A DNA stretch of 64,000 nt from Opitutales bacterium. Lineage in GTDB: Bacteria; Verrucomicrobiota; Verrucomicrobiia; Opitutales; Oceanipulchritudinaceae. The stretch spans positions 1 to 64,000 of the forward strand of contig SLNJ01000024.1 in the NCBI GenBank assembly GCA_007133065.1. The letters are read 5' to 3'. Shown one piece after another: positions 62,823 to 64,000 of the stretch. Below the pieces are notes generated by a model. That model had not been told where the DNA came from and ran no database searches. It worked only from the letters and a program-made list of their open reading frames with translations. The position numbers and the translations under genes are program-made. How positions within the stretch are numbered: the stretch's first letter is position 1; each line of letters starts with the position of its first letter.

Positions 62823-63914
62823 GTGAAACGGTTTTGTCCCAACGATCTCGCATTACCGAACGTTACCGGCCTGAGCGCCTACGTGCCGGGTGTTCAACCG
62901 TCGGAATCCGGATGGACTAAACTCAACACAAATGAGAATCCGTACCCCCCGAGCTGTCGGGTTGCGAATGCGATCGGCAAGGAGTGCGAGCGGCTCCGCC
63001 TCTATCCCGATCCAACCTCGAAAGAGCTGCGTCACGCCTTGGCGCGCTATCACGGCGTTAATCCATCCCGGGTGATCGTCGGTAACGGGAGCGACGATGT
63101 GCTCAATCTCCTTTTTCGCACATTCTCCGGAGCGGATCGTCCGGCCGGTTGGACGGTTCCGAGCTATTCCCTTTATCCGGTGCTTGCGGGAATCCAGGGC
63201 TGCGTGCCGGTTCTCTGCGAATTTGATTCGGACATCCGATTGCCGGCTGCCGCGATCGAGCGCTGCGGCGCCAACATATTCTTTCTCACCTCGCCCAACG
63301 CTCCGACGGGCGTGGCGTTTCCCAACCGGGAGATCGATCGGTTGGCCGGTCGATTCCCGGGAGTGCTGGTAATCGACGAGGCCTATGTCGATTTTGCACG
63401 GGAGTCCGCAATCGCGCTGCTTGACGAGCACCCGAACCTCGTTGTTGCCAGGACTTTTTCAAAGTCCTACAGCCTCGCCGGCATACGTGTCGGCTACGCG
63501 GTTGCCTCCGACGCGGTCGTTGCGCTCCTGGATCGCGTGCGCGAAAGCTACAACGTCGATCGTATCGCCCAGGCGGCCGCGCGCGCGGCATTGGAGGACC
63601 GCACATGGTGCACCGAGACGATCGGACGGATTCTTGCGACCCGGCAGCGTACGCTGCAGCGCCTCGCAGGACTTGGATGGCACACGTACCCTTCCGAGGC
63701 GAACTTCGTCTTTACCCGACCGGTGGAGGCGACGGGGCGGTCGGGGAAATCGGCGGCTGCCGATCTCTTCGAATGGCTGCGCGCGGGCCGGGTTCTCGTA
63801 CGCTATTTTCCGTGCAACCCATTGACAGAGGCATACCTCCGAGTCACGATCGGAACCGATTCCCAAATGGATCGGTTTTTTGAACGAGTAAAATCATGGC
63901 CGAAGAACGCATAG
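62823..63914 (+). CDS. hisC: Histidinol-phosphate aminotransferase
   Basis: A 363-residue fold-type I PLP aminotransferase of the HisC family. The LSAYVPG and KLNTNENPYPP segments open the enzyme; NGSDDVLNLLFRTF, FLTSPNAPTG, VIDEAYVDFA and the PLP-lysine block RTFSKSYSLAGIRVGYA follow. Start is GTG 62823 (or GTG 62805); neither has a good Shine-Dalgarno. It overlaps the hisB start by 19 bases. Confidence 0.94.
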   Translation: MKRFCPNDLALPNVTGLSAYVPGVQPSESGWTKLNTNENPYPPSCRVANAIGKECERLRLYPDPTSKELRHALARYHGVNPSRVIVGNGSDDVLNLLFRTFSGADRPAGWTVPSYSLYPVLAGIQGCVPVLCEFDSDIRLPAAAIERCGANIFFLTSPNAPTGVAFPNREIDRLAGRFPGVLVIDEAYVDFARESAIALLDEHPNLVVARTFSKSYSLAGIRVGYAVASDAVVALLDRVRESYNVDRIAQAAARAALEDRTWCTETIGRILATRQRTLQRLAGLGWHTYPSEANFVFTRPVEATGRSGKSAAADLFEWLRAGRVLVRYFPCNPLTEAYLRVTIGTDSQMDRFFERVKSWPKNA

Positions 63915-64000
63915 CTGAGGTGCGGCGGGAGACGCGTGAAACGCGGATTTTCCTGCGCCTCGAGATTGACGGCAACGGACAGGCGGAGATCGAGACCGGC
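63896..64000 (+). CDS. hisB: Imidazoleglycerol-phosphate dehydratase (5' part only)
   Basis: The first 35 codons, cut by the window edge, read as RRETRETRIFLRLEIDGNGQAEIETG, which is the N-terminal block of HisB (the R-x-T-x-E-T start and TG before the first His motif). It overlaps hisC by 19 bases, giving the gene order hisD-hisC-hisB. Confidence 0.85.
   Translation, partial: MAEERIAEVRRETRETRIFLRLEIDGNGQAEIETG

Noticed and set aside
1-64000. CRISPR arrays, insertion sequences, tRNA and rRNA genes
   Set aside because: No regularly spaced direct repeats, transposase motifs, cloverleaf with a GGTTCRA block or rRNA segments were seen in the intergenic spaces. A tRNA or small-RNA scan would settle it.

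Overview
This is a GC-rich bacterial chromosome segment, almost fully coding, with no rRNA, tRNA, CRISPR array or insertion sequence that I could recognise. Several traits point to the PVC group, most likely Verrucomicrobiota, but this is inference. Lysine is made through LL-diaminopimelate aminotransferase (dapL). AccD starts with an MPFFSKPKYSTV-type segment and lacks zinc-finger cysteines. The ribosomal operon lacks tuf, rpmD, infA and rpmJ. Heparinase-like lyases, FG-GAP proteins and a UROD-like enzyme of the kind common in these phyla are present. Many genes have weak Shine-Dalgarno sequences.

Positions 1-8964: an edge-truncated methyltransferase, aroG, an aldo/keto reductase and a TIM-barrel glycoside hydrolase lie on the minus strand. 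They are followed on the plus strand by a broken FG-GAP gene, a CPBP protease, comF, accD and folC. Positions 9019-15988: cofactor and amino-acid genes (dapL, panC, nadB), a small membrane protein, an IMPase-family phosphatase and asnS. Positions 16174-22973: a carbohydrate-type accessory island with an FG-GAP protein, a 5'-truncated heparinase copy, an intact heparinase II/III protein, a UROD/corrinoid-type protein, a GNAT acetyltransferase and a Gfo/Idh/MocA oxidoreductase. Positions 23248-28796: a divergent MurA-like enzyme, a glycosyltransferase, a secreted heparinase-type lyase, a small membrane protein and a DUF374 acyltransferase.

Positions 28827-34805: carB divergent from pyrF-purU, then a membrane-anchored TPR protein. 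Positions 34852-39499: a translationally coupled minus-strand operon of two exported TPR proteins and an ExbB-type proton-channel subunit, with no ExbD in the window. Positions 39995-58513: one long str/S10/spc/alpha ribosomal supercluster (rpsL to rplQ, with fusA, secY, map and rpoA). Within it S11 has a long acidic N-terminal extension, and L15 and L17 have acidic C-terminal tails of similar composition. Positions 58592-64000: a small membrane zinc-ribbon protein, guaA, a LolA-like exported protein and the start of a histidine operon (hisD-hisC-hisB, hisB cut by the window edge).

The core of the window is housekeeping: translation, purine/pyrimidine, histidine, aromatic amino acid, NAD, pantothenate, folate and fatty-acid synthesis. 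The best candidates for unusual biology are the low-complexity tails on S11/L15/L17, the AccD with a disabled zinc finger and an extra active-site-loop glycine, the MurA-like protein missing conserved arginines, the TPR-TPR-ExbB operon, and the polysaccharide island with its truncated gene copies. I did not find a clearly new defence or mobile system.
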